The notes under the pieces are model-generated. The model worked only from the letters and a program-made list of their open reading frames with translations, was not told the origin of the DNA and searched no databases. A stretch of 64,000 nt of DNA from contig NZ_JAMTCT010000005.1 in the NCBI RefSeq assembly GCF_024171995.1, forward strand, positions 310,001 through 374,000, read 5' to 3'. This DNA comes from Promicromonospora umidemergens. GTDB lineage: Bacteria; Actinomycetota; Actinomycetes; Actinomycetales; Cellulomonadaceae. This document shows positions 9,385-18,526 of the stretch, in pieces (within the stretch, counting starts at the first letter, position 1; each line of letters opens with the position of its first letter). Made by a program: the position numbers and the translations under genes.

Positions 9385-10817
9385 GCTGCGGTCAGGGCGG
9401 TGAGTCGGTCGGCGAGCTCGCGGGCCCGGGGATCCGACATGAGCGGGGCGAGGTGGGGGCGCAGGGTCAGGAGCTTTCGGGTGATCATCGCCGAGCTGCT
9501 GCCTTGGGCGTGGGCCAGGGCAGCGTCGGCGTGGACGAGGACCTGGTCGAGGTCGCGGCGTTGTGCACCGACGATGGCGAGGTCGGCCAGAACGCTGTTG
9601 CGCCGCCGGGTGGAGGTGGCGTGCTGGAGCGCTTCGGTCAGCGCCGTCTCTGCCAGGTCCGGACGACCGAGGGTCACGTAGCAGGTGCCGCGTTCTTCAG
9701 GGAGCCGGGAACCGTCGAAACGCAGCCAGCCGCCGTTGTGGATCGTGCTGGTGAGCCCGGCGACTTCTTGGGCGTGGTCGAGGGCGTGGCGGCAGGCGTT
9801 CAGGTCACTGAGCCCGGCGTAGACCTCGCCCTGGACGGCGGAGACCCAGTGGCGCGTGGACAGCTCGCTGTCTCCGCGGGCGGCGACAGCGGCCGCCAGC
9901 TCCAGGACGGGCAGGGCGTCGGTGAACTTCTTCTCGTAGACCGACAGGTAGGCGTGCCGGGTCAGGGCGCAGGCCCACTGGTCGTGGGCGCCTGCTTCGC
10001 GGCTGGCCTGGGCTGCGAGGTGGTAGCAGTGCGCGGCGTCGGTGTAGGCGTCCGCGTCGAAGTAGATCTCGCCGGCGAGCTGGAACAGGTCCCCGGCCAG
10101 GGCGCACAACTGCTGCCGGTCGGCTGGACCGGGGGAACGGTTCAGTCCGTTGGACAGCACTGCGAGCTGGCGGCGGACCAGGGGCAGCACGTCGGCCTTG
10201 GCGGGCGTGAGCGCGTACACCTGCCACAGGTGGGTGTTGAACCGGGAGAACTCACCGATCGGTGCAGCAGCCGCAACGGACTGGGGTCCAGCAGGTAGGA
10301 GGACAGCGGCGCTGACGACACTGAGCAGGCGCAGCATCTCCCGGCGGTGCACCTCGTTCTCTCCCTCCTGTGCCGGGCTGGTCGTCGTCGACCGGCTGTC
10401 GGAGACAATCATGCCCTTGCTGCCTGGCGCGCTGGTGGCGGTGATCACCGCTTTCTCTGCGGCGGACAGGTGCTGCCGGTCGGTGTCGTCGACCAGGTCG
10501 GCAAGGGTGCAGCCGTGTCCGAGAGTGAGGGCGAGCCCGGCGAGGGCCTCCAGGCTCGGGCGTGAGCCGCCGAACGGCCAGGACTCCCAGCGTGAGATGC
10601 GGCTCTCGTCGATCCGCGCGTCCGGGTTGGCCGTCCGGTACTGCTGGACCAGCTTCCACTGGTCCCACCCTGCCGCGTACCGCCAGGCCGTCCGGGGACG
10701 TACTCCGAAGTGCTGTCCCATGAGCCCGGCGACCTCGGTCATCGACTTGCCGGCCTTGATCCACGTCTCGCGGAGTCGTTCGCGTTCTGCCTTCGCGCTG
10801 CGTGCCACCCGTGCCAC
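9381..10817 (-). CDS. XRE-type helix-turn-helix regulator with TPR-like repeats
   Basis: 478 aa. The N-terminus holds an HTH region (TWIKAGKSMTEVAGLMG, then RISRWESWP) and a hydrophobic segment near residue 165-185 (MLRLLSVVSAAVLLPAGP). The remainder is alpha-helical TPR-like (HCYHLAAQASREAGAHDQWA, VYAGLSDLNACRHALDHAQE). Large actinobacterial XRE-TPR proteins of this build often sit beside peptide natural-product genes and may sense a ligand through the repeats. The GTG at 10817 follows a strong GGGAGGGGG site. It is divergent from the HAD/lanthipeptide genes, which fits local control of that cluster; this is inference from position. Confidence 0.8.
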   Translation of the reverse strand: MARVARSAKAERERLRETWIKAGKSMTEVAGLMGQHFGVRPRTAWRYAAGWDQWKLVQQYRTANPDARIDESRISRWESWPFGGSRPSLEALAGLALTLGHGCTLADLVDDTDRQHLSAAEKAVITATSAPGSKGMIVSDSRSTTTSPAQEGENEVHRREMLRLLSVVSAAVLLPAGPQSVAAAAPIGEFSRFNTHLWQVYALTPAKADVLPLVRRQLAVLSNGLNRSPGPADRQQLCALAGDLFQLAGEIYFDADAYTDAAHCYHLAAQASREAGAHDQWACALTRHAYLSVYEKKFTDALPVLELAAAVAARGDSELSTRHWVSAVQGEVYAGLSDLNACRHALDHAQEVAGLTSTIHNGGWLRFDGSRLPEERGTCYVTLGRPDLAETALTEALQHATSTRRRNSVLADLAIVGAQRRDLDQVLVHADAALAHAQGSSSAMITRKLLTLRPHLAPLMSDPRARELADRLTALTAA

Positions 10818-10920
10818 CGTGGCCCCCTCCCGGCGTGGTCTGCGCCCGTGCCAACGGTAGCGGCGCGGGTCCGTATCCGTGCGTGAAACACCCTGGTTCT
10901 GGTCCGTCGGTGACAGGAAA

Positions 10921-10939
10921 TTGCATCTGCTGCATGCAA
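10921..10939. promoter_or_regulatory. Inverted repeat in the divergent promoter region of the lanthipeptide locus
   Basis: TTGCAT and ATGCAA arms flank a 7-nt spacer, and a further TGCA lies at 10944-10947. The site sits midway between the divergent XRE-TPR gene (start 10817) and the HAD gene (start 11023). It is a candidate operator only; no -35/-10 pair could be fixed. Confidence 0.35.
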
Positions 10940-11022
10940 AGGATGCACGAGCCCCTGGGTCGGGCGGCGCCGCTGGCCAGCAGGCTGAACGACGTCAGCA
11001 AGCTCCGGCGCAGGGAGATGGC

Positions 11023-11874
11023 ATGAGCACGACCACCGAGGCCCGCCTTGTGGCGTTGGACATCGACGGCACGATCGTGCCGTCCGGCAGCGTGGAGGTG
11101 CCACATGACACTGCCCGAGCGGTGCGCGACGTCGTCACGGCAGGGCACCACGTGGTGCTGTGCACCGGGCGGTCTCTCGTGGGTGCGATGCCGATCACGC
11201 GAGCGCTCGGCCTGACCACGGGTTTCATGGTCTGCTCCAACGGCGCCGTCACCGTGCGCCTCGACCCTGTCCTCCCCGGCGGGTACGAGGTCACGAAGAC
11301 GTTCACGTTCGCCGCCGGCCCCGCGATCGCCCTTGTGCGCAAGAGCCTCCTCGGCGTGCAGATCGCTGTCGAAGAGGTCGGCTGGGGCTACCACGTGACT
11401 CGCCTGTTCGGGGCGGGCGAAGTGAACGGCGCCCAGCGCATCGCGATGGTCGACCAGATCGTCCGCTACCGCACTCCGCGCATGATCTTGCGCGCTCCCG
11501 CGATCCTCGACCTAGCCGGCGACCTACGCCGCCTCGGCCTGACCGCGACACCCGCCGACGGCGACTGGCTCGACGTCACCCTCGGCAACGTGTCCAAGGC
11601 GTCCGCACTCGAACACGTCCGCGACACCTTGGGTATCGCGCGGGAGTTCACGATCGGGGTTGGGGACGGGCTGAACGACCTCCCTATGTTCGCCTGGGCC
11701 GCCCGAGCCGTGGCCATGGGGCAGGCCCGTGACGTGGTCATCGAGGCCGCCGATCACGTCACCGGGACCATCGACGAGCAAGGCCTGGTGCCCGTACTGC
11801 GCGCACTCGTACCTTCCCCAGTCGACCCTCATCTCCCGCCGCCTGCGACGCAGCTCGTGTCGCACGTCGGGTAA
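11023..11874 (+). CDS. HAD-superfamily (Cof/IIB-type) phosphatase
   Basis: 283 aa. The N-terminal motif I is LDIDGT (catalytic DxD), motif II falls in VVLCTGRS, and the C-terminal motif III/IV is GVGDGLNDLPMF. The long cap between them places it with the Cof/IIB HAD phosphatases. The substrate is unknown. The ATG at 11023 has AGGGAG upstream; the longer in-frame extension would run through the promoter region. It lies 94 bp upstream of the lanthipeptide precursor in the same direction and may share its transcript, but nothing in its sequence ties it to peptide maturation. Confidence 0.85.
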   Translation: MSTTTEARLVALDIDGTIVPSGSVEVPHDTARAVRDVVTAGHHVVLCTGRSLVGAMPITRALGLTTGFMVCSNGAVTVRLDPVLPGGYEVTKTFTFAAGPAIALVRKSLLGVQIAVEEVGWGYHVTRLFGAGEVNGAQRIAMVDQIVRYRTPRMILRAPAILDLAGDLRRLGLTATPADGDWLDVTLGNVSKASALEHVRDTLGIAREFTIGVGDGLNDLPMFAWAARAVAMGQARDVVIEAADHVTGTIDEQGLVPVLRALVPSPVDPHLPPPATQLVSHVG

Positions 11875-11881
11875 CGGACTT

Positions 11882-11897
11882 CGCCGCATCCGCGGCG
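11882..11897 (+). terminator. Small hairpin between HAD gene and precursor gene
   Basis: A perfect 6-bp GC stem (11882-11887 with 11892-11897, loop ATCC) lies just after the HAD stop. No T-tract follows, so it may be only a weak terminator. Confidence 0.25.
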
Positions 11898-11968
11898 GGG
11901 ACGGCCCGGGGATCAGTCACGGGCCGGATGCAACACCCACTGGAAACCCGGAACAACTGGAGGATCAG

Positions 11969-12106
11969 ATGAGCACAACCAGCACCCAGGCCCGCGACGG
12001 CGACCTGAACCTGAACGTGCGGATCGTGACCCGCGGCGCAGTGAACGCCGCCCTGCTGGGCGACACCGACGACGGCTGCGACACGCTCAAGAACGGCGAC
12101 TGCTGA
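11969..12106 (+). CDS. lanA: FxLD-family lanthipeptide precursor
   Basis: A 45-aa precursor. The leader is MSTTSTQARDGDLNLNVRIV, with the family's FxLD box (usually FDLDVR) diverged to LNLNVR. The core ends ALLGDTDDGCDTLKNGDC. It contains two Cys (37, 45) and two Thr (33, 39) and no Ser, so at most two methyllanthionine rings can form. Five Asp residues (32, 34, 35, 38, 44) are possible targets for the isoaspartate-type methyltransferase encoded downstream. A GGAGG site lies 5 nt before the ATG. The cluster shows no dedicated protease or ABC exporter, so export may use a housekeeping system; this is inference. Confidence 0.88.
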   Translation: MSTTSTQARDGDLNLNVRIVTRGAVNAALLGDTDDGCDTLKNGDC

Positions 12107-12122
12107 CCCAGGACCGTCCCAG

Positions 12123-12160
12123 CCCTGGGTGCGGTCCCGTGATCGGGGCCGCACCCAGGG
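12123..12160 (+). promoter_or_regulatory. Long hairpin between lanA and lanB
   Basis: A 17-bp stem pairs 12123-12139 with 12144-12160, including one G-U pair, around a 4-nt loop. It begins 17 nt after the precursor stop and ends 50 nt before lanB. There is no T-tract. It is placed to act as a partial terminator or 3'-end stabiliser, giving more precursor than enzyme message. Confidence 0.75.
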
Positions 12161-12210
12161 CACTACACCCACTCCATTACCTGCCGCATCGCCGAAGGGA
12201 TGAACCGCAC

Positions 12211-15159
12211 ATGGGTTCCTGGGCACCGGACATGAAGACCGCGGTGCTGCGCGCCAGCACCCATCTCATCGACTCCGCCGATCTGGCGAAGTGGCCCGGC
12301 GACGATGCCGACTACGACGCCTGGCGGGCCTGGATCGAGGCCGCGTGGTCACAGCCCGGGATCAGCGCCGCGGTCACGTTGGCAAGCCCGTCACTTGCTG
12401 ACCGCATCGGCGGCCTGTTGACCGGCCGGGTAAGCGGGTCGCGCGTCGCCCGCCGTGCCGCCACGTCGCTAGCCGGATACATCGTCCGGGCACGCGGCCG
12501 CGCGACTCCTTTCGGGGCCTTCGCCGGCACCACCACGGCGTCCTTCGCCGCTACGGCGGCCTGGAACTGGAGTCCTGTTCATCGGGCGCGGCTGCGACCC
12601 GACGCGCGCTGGCTCTCTGGCGTCGTCCAGCACCTGGAGTCGGATCCCGACGTCCTGCACCGGATCAGTGTCCAGACCAGCAACCTCCTGACGGGACACG
12701 TCGGCGACATCGTCGTGCCGTGGCAGCCGCACCTGTCCGCACCGCCCGTCGAGGGGCAGGACGCGGACGTCCACATCCAGCGCCTGGATGTGGTCGACCG
12801 CATCCTGCGCCTGGCGGCGATCCCCATCTCGGTCGGCGACCTCGCGACCCAGGTGGCCGATGAGCAGCCGGGCTGCACGGGGGAGACCGTCGTCCGGCTG
12901 GTTGCGCAGTTGGTCGGTGTCGGCGCACTGGTCACCGCCTTGCGCCCGCCCGGGACCGTCACCGATCCGCTTGCCCACATCGTGGGCCACCTCATCAGAA
13001 CGGGCGCTGGCTCGACGTCGACCAGGCAGCAGCTCGCCGACCTAGCAGCTCAGCTGCGAGATCCTCAGGCCAGCACGCTCCAGGACACGGCACGCGCCGC
13101 CACAGCCGCAGCGACGACAATGCGGGAGCTCGCTCCCGCGATAGAAGTCCCACCGGTCGCGATCGACCTCCAGGTCGGCGCCCGGGCGGTACTTCCCGAC
13201 CGGGTCGCGGCCGAGGCCGTCGCCGCGGCCGAGACGCTCGTCAGGGTCGCACCTCCCAGAGACGCGGGATGGAGCACCTGGCGGGCGCAGTTCCTCGACC
13301 GGTACGGGCCCGCCACCCCGATACCGGTGACCTGTGTGATCGACCCGATCACCGGGATCGGCCTCCCGGACCACTTCACCACCCCTACCGCCGGGCCCGT
13401 CACGCGACGTGACGAGGCGCTACTGGCCCTGGCCGGGCAAGCCATGCTGGATCGCCGCCGCGTGATCGAGCTCGACACCGCGACGCTGGCCACTCTCGGG
13501 GGAGAGCCAGGTGCCGAGTTGCTCGACGGCGCGGGAGCTGATCTGTGGTTCGACGTGCGAGCGGCGTCGCTGCGGGCGCTCCAGTCGGGGGAGTTCCGGC
13601 TCGGCGTGAGCGGGTTCGGGCGCCGGATGGCGGCTGCGGGCCGTTTTGCGGACTTGCTCGACATCCAGCCGCAGGACGCCCGGGCACCCAAGGATGGCAG
13701 CGGGACCCTGGTTGCCCAGATGTCCTTCCCGCCGCGGGACCTGCGGACCGAGAACACTCTGAGGGTGCCACTCGCGCACGACCATGTGATCGCCCTCGGC
13801 GAGCACCGAACACCTGACCCGCACGTCATGACGCTGGACGACCTGGCCGTCATGGGGGACTCCACCGGCAGGCTCCACCTGGTCTCGCGACGGCACGAGT
13901 CCCGCGTTGAGGTACGCGTCCCGCATGCCGGTGCACGGCACACCATGCCGCCGGTCGCCCGCTTCGTCTACGAGGTGTCCCGCACGGCCAGCCCCGTGAT
14001 CACCGGGTTCGACTGGGGCGCCGCCACGGCACTGCCTCACCTGCCGCGTGTCACGTGCGGGCGCGCGATCCTGTCCCCGGCGCGCTGGCGGCTACGCCTA
14101 CCGGCCGACTCCGATCGAGTGGAAGAAGCCCTCGACCGGTATGGCCTACCTCGGCATGTGGATGCCGGCACCGGCGACCAGATCCTGCGCCTTGACCTAC
14201 ACGAGGCGATGGACCGCACCCTGCTGCACGACCGCGCGACATCTGCTGAGGGCTGGGTGACGCTACGCGAGGCACCCGAGCCGAGCCACTACGGCTGGTG
14301 CCAGGGCCGAGCCCACGAAGTCGTCCTCGCTATGACCACCCGCGGGCACACCCGGTCCACGCCACTGGTGGTTGCGCCTGCCGAGGCGCACGCCTCTATG
14401 CGGCGGGGCGTGACATTCGCGCGCATCGCGGCTCCGTCAGAGACACACGAGGCGATCCTGATCGGCCACCTCTCCGCCCTGACCGAGCCGTGGCCCGCGG
14501 GCTCGTGGTGGTACACCCGGGCGCGCGGCGAGCTGCGGTTGCGGGTCCACGACACCGGCCTACCCGCGACCGCCGGTCGAATCGCGGCCTGGTCCGACCA
14601 ACTCCGCAACCTGGGTCTGGCGCGAAAGGTCACTCTGGACGAGTACATCCCCGAGACCGGGCGCTATGGGACCGGCCAGACGCTGACCGCAGCCGAGGCA
14701 CTGTTCGCCGCAGACTCCCAGGTCGCCCTCATCCTGCTGAAGCGGTTGCAGACTCGGCCCGATACGCACCGGCGGGCGCTGCTCGCGGCCAGCCTGGCAG
14801 ACCTCACCGCCGCACTGACCGGCGGGCACGACGCAGGGATGCGATGGCTGATCGACCACCCCCGCCTGTCTGGGACTCCGCAGGCACCCCGGCGGGACGA
14901 GCGCGCTCAGGCCCTCGCGCTCGCCGACACCGTCCCAGAGAACCGGCTCGCCGCCGCGTGGCGGGCCCGCGCGACGGCGGCAGGCGTCTACACCGAGCGA
15001 CTCCACACGGACGGTGTCCGTGCGGCGCCGGTGATTGGGTCGCTGCTGCACATGCACCACGTCCGTGTCGCGGGCATCGACCCTGACGAGGCGGTCACCC
15101 ACAAGTTGGCTCGCGCCATCGCTCTGAAGCACGCGGCGACCCAGGAGGTTGTCACATGA
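12211..15159 (+). CDS. lanB: Class I lanthipeptide dehydratase (LanB)
   Basis: 982 aa. Uses glutamyl-tRNA to glutamylate Thr/Ser of the precursor, then eliminates glutamate to give dehydro residues. The N-terminal LanB signature YIVRARGRATPFGAFAG lies at ~90-106 of the glutamylation domain. The C-terminal SpaB_C elimination domain has GSWWYTRARGELRLRVH, YIPETGRYG, FAADSQVALILL, and SLLHMHHVRVAGID near the end. Both domains are in one chain, as in full-length NisB-type enzymes. The ATG at 12211 follows GAAGGGA; longer in-frame starts run into the hairpin. It overlaps lanC by ATGA. Confidence 0.92.
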   Translation: MGSWAPDMKTAVLRASTHLIDSADLAKWPGDDADYDAWRAWIEAAWSQPGISAAVTLASPSLADRIGGLLTGRVSGSRVARRAATSLAGYIVRARGRATPFGAFAGTTTASFAATAAWNWSPVHRARLRPDARWLSGVVQHLESDPDVLHRISVQTSNLLTGHVGDIVVPWQPHLSAPPVEGQDADVHIQRLDVVDRILRLAAIPISVGDLATQVADEQPGCTGETVVRLVAQLVGVGALVTALRPPGTVTDPLAHIVGHLIRTGAGSTSTRQQLADLAAQLRDPQASTLQDTARAATAAATTMRELAPAIEVPPVAIDLQVGARAVLPDRVAAEAVAAAETLVRVAPPRDAGWSTWRAQFLDRYGPATPIPVTCVIDPITGIGLPDHFTTPTAGPVTRRDEALLALAGQAMLDRRRVIELDTATLATLGGEPGAELLDGAGADLWFDVRAASLRALQSGEFRLGVSGFGRRMAAAGRFADLLDIQPQDARAPKDGSGTLVAQMSFPPRDLRTENTLRVPLAHDHVIALGEHRTPDPHVMTLDDLAVMGDSTGRLHLVSRRHESRVEVRVPHAGARHTMPPVARFVYEVSRTASPVITGFDWGAATALPHLPRVTCGRAILSPARWRLRLPADSDRVEEALDRYGLPRHVDAGTGDQILRLDLHEAMDRTLLHDRATSAEGWVTLREAPEPSHYGWCQGRAHEVVLAMTTRGHTRSTPLVVAPAEAHASMRRGVTFARIAAPSETHEAILIGHLSALTEPWPAGSWWYTRARGELRLRVHDTGLPATAGRIAAWSDQLRNLGLARKVTLDEYIPETGRYGTGQTLTAAEALFAADSQVALILLKRLQTRPDTHRRALLAASLADLTAALTGGHDAGMRWLIDHPRLSGTPQAPRRDERAQALALADTVPENRLAAAWRARATAAGVYTERLHTDGVRAAPVIGSLLHMHHVRVAGIDPDEAVTHKLARAIALKHAATQEVVT

Positions 15160-16406
15160 CTGTCCCGGACGTCACGAATGGGGCAGCCGAGCAGGCAGCC
15201 CGCCTCATCGAGGGCCTGGCCTTGCCGGTCCGAGTCGACGTCGGCTCCGACCACGGCCCGGCCAGTCCTCGCTGGCAGGACCAGTCCCTGTCTCAGGGCG
15301 CCGCCGGGGTCACGCTCGCCCACGGCGTCCTCGCCCGCGCCAACGACCGATCCGAAGACATCGCGCACGACTGGCTCCGGCAGGCCGTCAGGGAAGAGCT
15401 CACCGCTGGACCCGGCGCGGGCTTGTGGTTCGGGGTATCCGCCGTCGCGTTCGCCATCCGCTTCATCTGCGGCGCGGACGAGACGGCTGTGGCGCTGGAC
15501 GCCGCCGCCGCGGACGTAACCGATCGCAAGGTCGAGTCCGCCCACCGGCGCATGGACGCGCGCCAGCGACCCGTGCAGTTCGAGTTCGACATCACCCGCG
15601 GCCTGGCCGGCATGGGCGCGTACCTGCTGACTGCCCCGCAGAACCAGGACCTGTTGGAGCGGGTACTGGGCTGCCTGGTGCGGCTGACCGAACCGGTCGC
15701 CGTCGACGATGCGGGTGGGCGCGACGTGCCGGGCTGGTGGGTCACCGACCAGCTTCGCAGGGGCGACCGCGCCCAGTTCGTGCACGGGCATGCCGGCCTC
15801 GGGATGGCGCACGGCATCACCGGTGTCCTCGCGCTCCTGGCCACCTGCGCGCGCCGTGGAATCCGCGTGGACGGGCAGGCCGCGGCGATCGTGCGGATCC
15901 GGGACTGGATCGAAGCCTGGCGCCAGCCCGGCACGGCTGGCACCTGGTGGCCGGAGCGGATCACCCTGCCGGAACACGACACCGGCGTCCTGGTCCAAAC
16001 CGCTGCCCGCCGCCCCTCCTGGTGCTACGGCACCCCCGGTATCGCCCGCGCCCTGCAGCTCGCCGCCATCGCGCTCGGCGACGAGGGCCGTCAGCGTGAC
16101 GCGGAGACCACGCTCGCCCGGTGCATCACCGACCCGGCCCAGCTCGACCTCGTGACCGACGCCAGCCTGTGCCACGGCTGGGCCGGGATCGTAGCGACCG
16201 TACGTCGCGCGGCCGCCGACGCGATCACCCCGGACCTCGCCCCGACGTTCGGACACCTGACAAGCAGGCTCGTCCTGCACGCGGCCCACCTCGACCCGCG
16301 CAGCACGCCCGGACTTATCAACGGGACCGCCGGCGTCGGGCTGGTGCTGCACGAGGCGACGACCACTGAGCAGCCCGACTGGGCGACCTGCCTCCTGATC
16401 GACTGA
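15156..16406 (+). CDS. lanC: Lanthionine synthetase C-like cyclase (LanC)
   Basis: 416 aa. A zinc enzyme that adds Cys thiols to dehydrobutyrines to close (methyl)lanthionine rings. The expected ligands and catalytic residue are present: H219 in GMAHGITG, C290 in SWCYGTPG, and C339-H340 in LCHGWAG. A terminal family motif GTAGVGLVLHEA is also present. Length matches NisC-type cyclases. The start overlaps the lanB stop (ATGA) and the next gene begins 21 bp later, so dehydration and cyclisation enzymes are co-expressed. The C-terminus DWATCLLID resembles that of the truncated second copy near 46.5 kb. Confidence 0.93.
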   Translation: MTVPDVTNGAAEQAARLIEGLALPVRVDVGSDHGPASPRWQDQSLSQGAAGVTLAHGVLARANDRSEDIAHDWLRQAVREELTAGPGAGLWFGVSAVAFAIRFICGADETAVALDAAAADVTDRKVESAHRRMDARQRPVQFEFDITRGLAGMGAYLLTAPQNQDLLERVLGCLVRLTEPVAVDDAGGRDVPGWWVTDQLRRGDRAQFVHGHAGLGMAHGITGVLALLATCARRGIRVDGQAAAIVRIRDWIEAWRQPGTAGTWWPERITLPEHDTGVLVQTAARRPSWCYGTPGIARALQLAAIALGDEGRQRDAETTLARCITDPAQLDLVTDASLCHGWAGIVATVRRAAADAITPDLAPTFGHLTSRLVLHAAHLDPRSTPGLINGTAGVGLVLHEATTTEQPDWATCLLID

Positions 16407-16427
16407 ACCGAGACGAGGAACCCTGCC

Positions 16428-18452
16428 ATGACCACCGCACGCGCCTGGCACCAGCTCAACATCACCTTCGAGGCGCCCGACACCGCCGAACAGTGGGCCA
16501 CCGGGCACGCCCGTGACATCCTGACTACCGCCCGCGAAGAAGGCGTGATCGACGCGTGGTGGTACATCCGCAAGCACCCCCACTGGCGCCTCCGCCTCCA
16601 CGCTCCCGGAGAGCATCTTCTCGACCAGTTCACCCGCACCCTGACCGCGCACACAGCCGTCAAGGACCACGCCGTGGTCGTCTACGAGCCCGAGACCTAC
16701 CGCTTCGGCGGCCCCGCCGGCATGGATGTAGCCCACCACCTGTTCGCTGCCGACAGCCGACACCTCATCGACCACCTCGCGGGCCACCATGGCGGCGACG
16801 AGGTCCGAGCGGAGCTGGCCGTGCGGCTCGTCACCCGCGTGATGACCGCCGCTGGCCTGGAACTCTTCGAACAGGGGGACACCTGGCAGGCCGTCGCCGA
16901 CCGCCGCGTCACCGACACCATCCCAGCACCCACACCAGGCACCGTCAGCGCGGTCCAGACCCTCATCACCGCCGCCGACGAAGCCCCCGACAGCCCCCTG
17001 GCGCACGCCGACGCCTGGACCGAAGCGTTCGAGGAGGCCGGCCTTCTACTGGCCGACCTGGCCGCAGCCGGACAGCTCAGCCGCGGGCTGCGCGCCATCC
17101 TCGCCGACCACGCCATGTTCACCTTTAACAGGTTCGGCATCCCCGCCAGCACCCAGGCCCTCCTGGCCCGCGCGGCCAGCACGTTCATCTTCCACCACAC
17201 CCACACGACACCAGACCCGACAGCAGGCAGGATGACCCGCATGCCCACCACCGCCACCGACCCGGCACGCCTGCGCGAAGCGCTCGTGGCCAAGATCGAC
17301 AGCCTCGGCATCTTCCGCACGCCGGCCGTCCGCGAGGCTTTCCTCAAGGTTCCCCGCCATGTCTTCCTGGCCGAGGTCGACGTCGAAGCGGCGTACGTGG
17401 CCCGCCAGGTCGTCACCAAGCGCGCCGCCGACGGCACCGCGACGTCCTCGGCGTCCAGCCCAAGCATCGTGGCGATCATGCTCGAACAACTCGACGTCGA
17501 GCCCGGGCACAACGTCCTGGAGATCGGCGCCGCCACCGGCATCAACGCCGCCCTGCTGTCTGAACTCGTCGGCGACAGCGGGAAAGTGACGACCATCGAG
17601 CTGGACCAGGACCTGGCCGACGGCGCCCACGCGCACCTGAGCGAGGCCGGATACCAACGCGTCGAGGTGATCTGCGGGGACGGCGCCGTCGGTGCACCGG
17701 ACCGGGCGCCGTTCGACCGGATCATCGTCACGGCCGGCGCGTGGGACATCCCCGAGGCGTGGTGGGCCCAGCTCAAGATCGGCGGACGGCTCGTGGTGCC
17801 CCTGAGCCTGCACGGCAGCGGCCTGACCCGCTCCCTCGCCTTCGAACGCACCAGCCAGGACACGATGGTCGCCACGGATGCCGCCACCTGCGGCTTCGTG
17901 CCCATGCGCGGAAGCATCGAAGCCGGTGCCGGACACGTCCGCCTGGCCGACGAGGTCATCCTCAAGGCCGAGAGCATCGACGGCACGCTCGAGGAGAGCC
18001 TGCCGGAGCTGCTGAACCAGCCCGAGCAGCACACCTGGACCGGCCTGCACGTGCGTCACGACGAACCCGTGGCCCACCTGGACCTGTGGCTCGCGACCCA
18101 TTGCGAGGGCAAGCGGCTCCGGTTCGGCAAGGTGTCGCTGTCCGAAACAGCCCGCAGTCTCCAGTTCGCCGACCCGGCCCGCCGCTGGTCCGGCGCCACC
18201 CTCTATGCCTCCGACGGCACTGCGCTCGTCCACCTGACCACCCGCGCCATCGATGACGACACCGACGAGATCGGCCTGGCCGCACGCGGCCATGCGCCCG
18301 TCATCGACGACGTCATGGCGCTGCTGAACGTCTGGAACAAGACACGGCCAGCGCACCCATTTGTCACCGCAGAGCGCTCCGGAACCACGGCCCCGCACGA
18401 GAACGGATGGAAGGTCAGCCGTCCTTCCTGCCGCTTAACCATCACCTGGTGA
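16428..18452 (+). CDS. Fusion: thiopeptide-type bacteriocin domain + FxLD-system methyltransferase
   Basis: 674 aa in two parts. Residues 1-~260 resemble the thiopeptide-type/SpaB C-terminal domain (WHQLNITF, WWYIRKHPHWRLRLHAPG, YEPETYRFGG, FAADSRHLIDHL, MFTFNRFGI). Residues ~270-674 are a SAM-dependent methyltransferase related to protein-L-isoaspartate O-methyltransferase. These have VPRHVF, SSPSIVAIMLEQL, SAM motif VLEIGAATGINAALL (~363), and FDRIIVTAGAWDIP. Such enzymes in FxLD loci are thought to methylate an Asp of the cyclised peptide, leading to aspartimide/isoaspartate. An internal ATG at 17232 marks the junction. A stand-alone homologue of the second half lies at 45168-46415. Confidence 0.87.
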   Translation: MTTARAWHQLNITFEAPDTAEQWATGHARDILTTAREEGVIDAWWYIRKHPHWRLRLHAPGEHLLDQFTRTLTAHTAVKDHAVVVYEPETYRFGGPAGMDVAHHLFAADSRHLIDHLAGHHGGDEVRAELAVRLVTRVMTAAGLELFEQGDTWQAVADRRVTDTIPAPTPGTVSAVQTLITAADEAPDSPLAHADAWTEAFEEAGLLLADLAAAGQLSRGLRAILADHAMFTFNRFGIPASTQALLARAASTFIFHHTHTTPDPTAGRMTRMPTTATDPARLREALVAKIDSLGIFRTPAVREAFLKVPRHVFLAEVDVEAAYVARQVVTKRAADGTATSSASSPSIVAIMLEQLDVEPGHNVLEIGAATGINAALLSELVGDSGKVTTIELDQDLADGAHAHLSEAGYQRVEVICGDGAVGAPDRAPFDRIIVTAGAWDIPEAWWAQLKIGGRLVVPLSLHGSGLTRSLAFERTSQDTMVATDAATCGFVPMRGSIEAGAGHVRLADEVILKAESIDGTLEESLPELLNQPEQHTWTGLHVRHDEPVAHLDLWLATHCEGKRLRFGKVSLSETARSLQFADPARRWSGATLYASDGTALVHLTTRAIDDDTDEIGLAARGHAPVIDDVMALLNVWNKTRPAHPFVTAERSGTTAPHENGWKVSRPSCRLTITW

Positions 18453-18460
18453 AAGGACAC

Positions 18461-18493
18461 GGGTGCGTGGGAGCCGTCAACCTCCACGCACCC
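18461..18493 (+). terminator. Terminator-like hairpin after the lanthipeptide operon
   Basis: A perfect 10-bp stem pairs 18461-18470 with 18484-18493 around a 13-nt loop, 8 nt after the stop of the fusion gene. It lacks a T-tract. Confidence 0.55.
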
Positions 18494-18526
18494 GCCGACG
18501 CCAGCTGCCTGGGTCTGCGCGTCATG

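Noticed and set aside
14988-17006. 672-codon minus-strand frame across lanC and the fusion gene
   Set aside because: Low-complexity Gly/Val/Arg composition, and it crosses three well-supported plus-strand gene regions.
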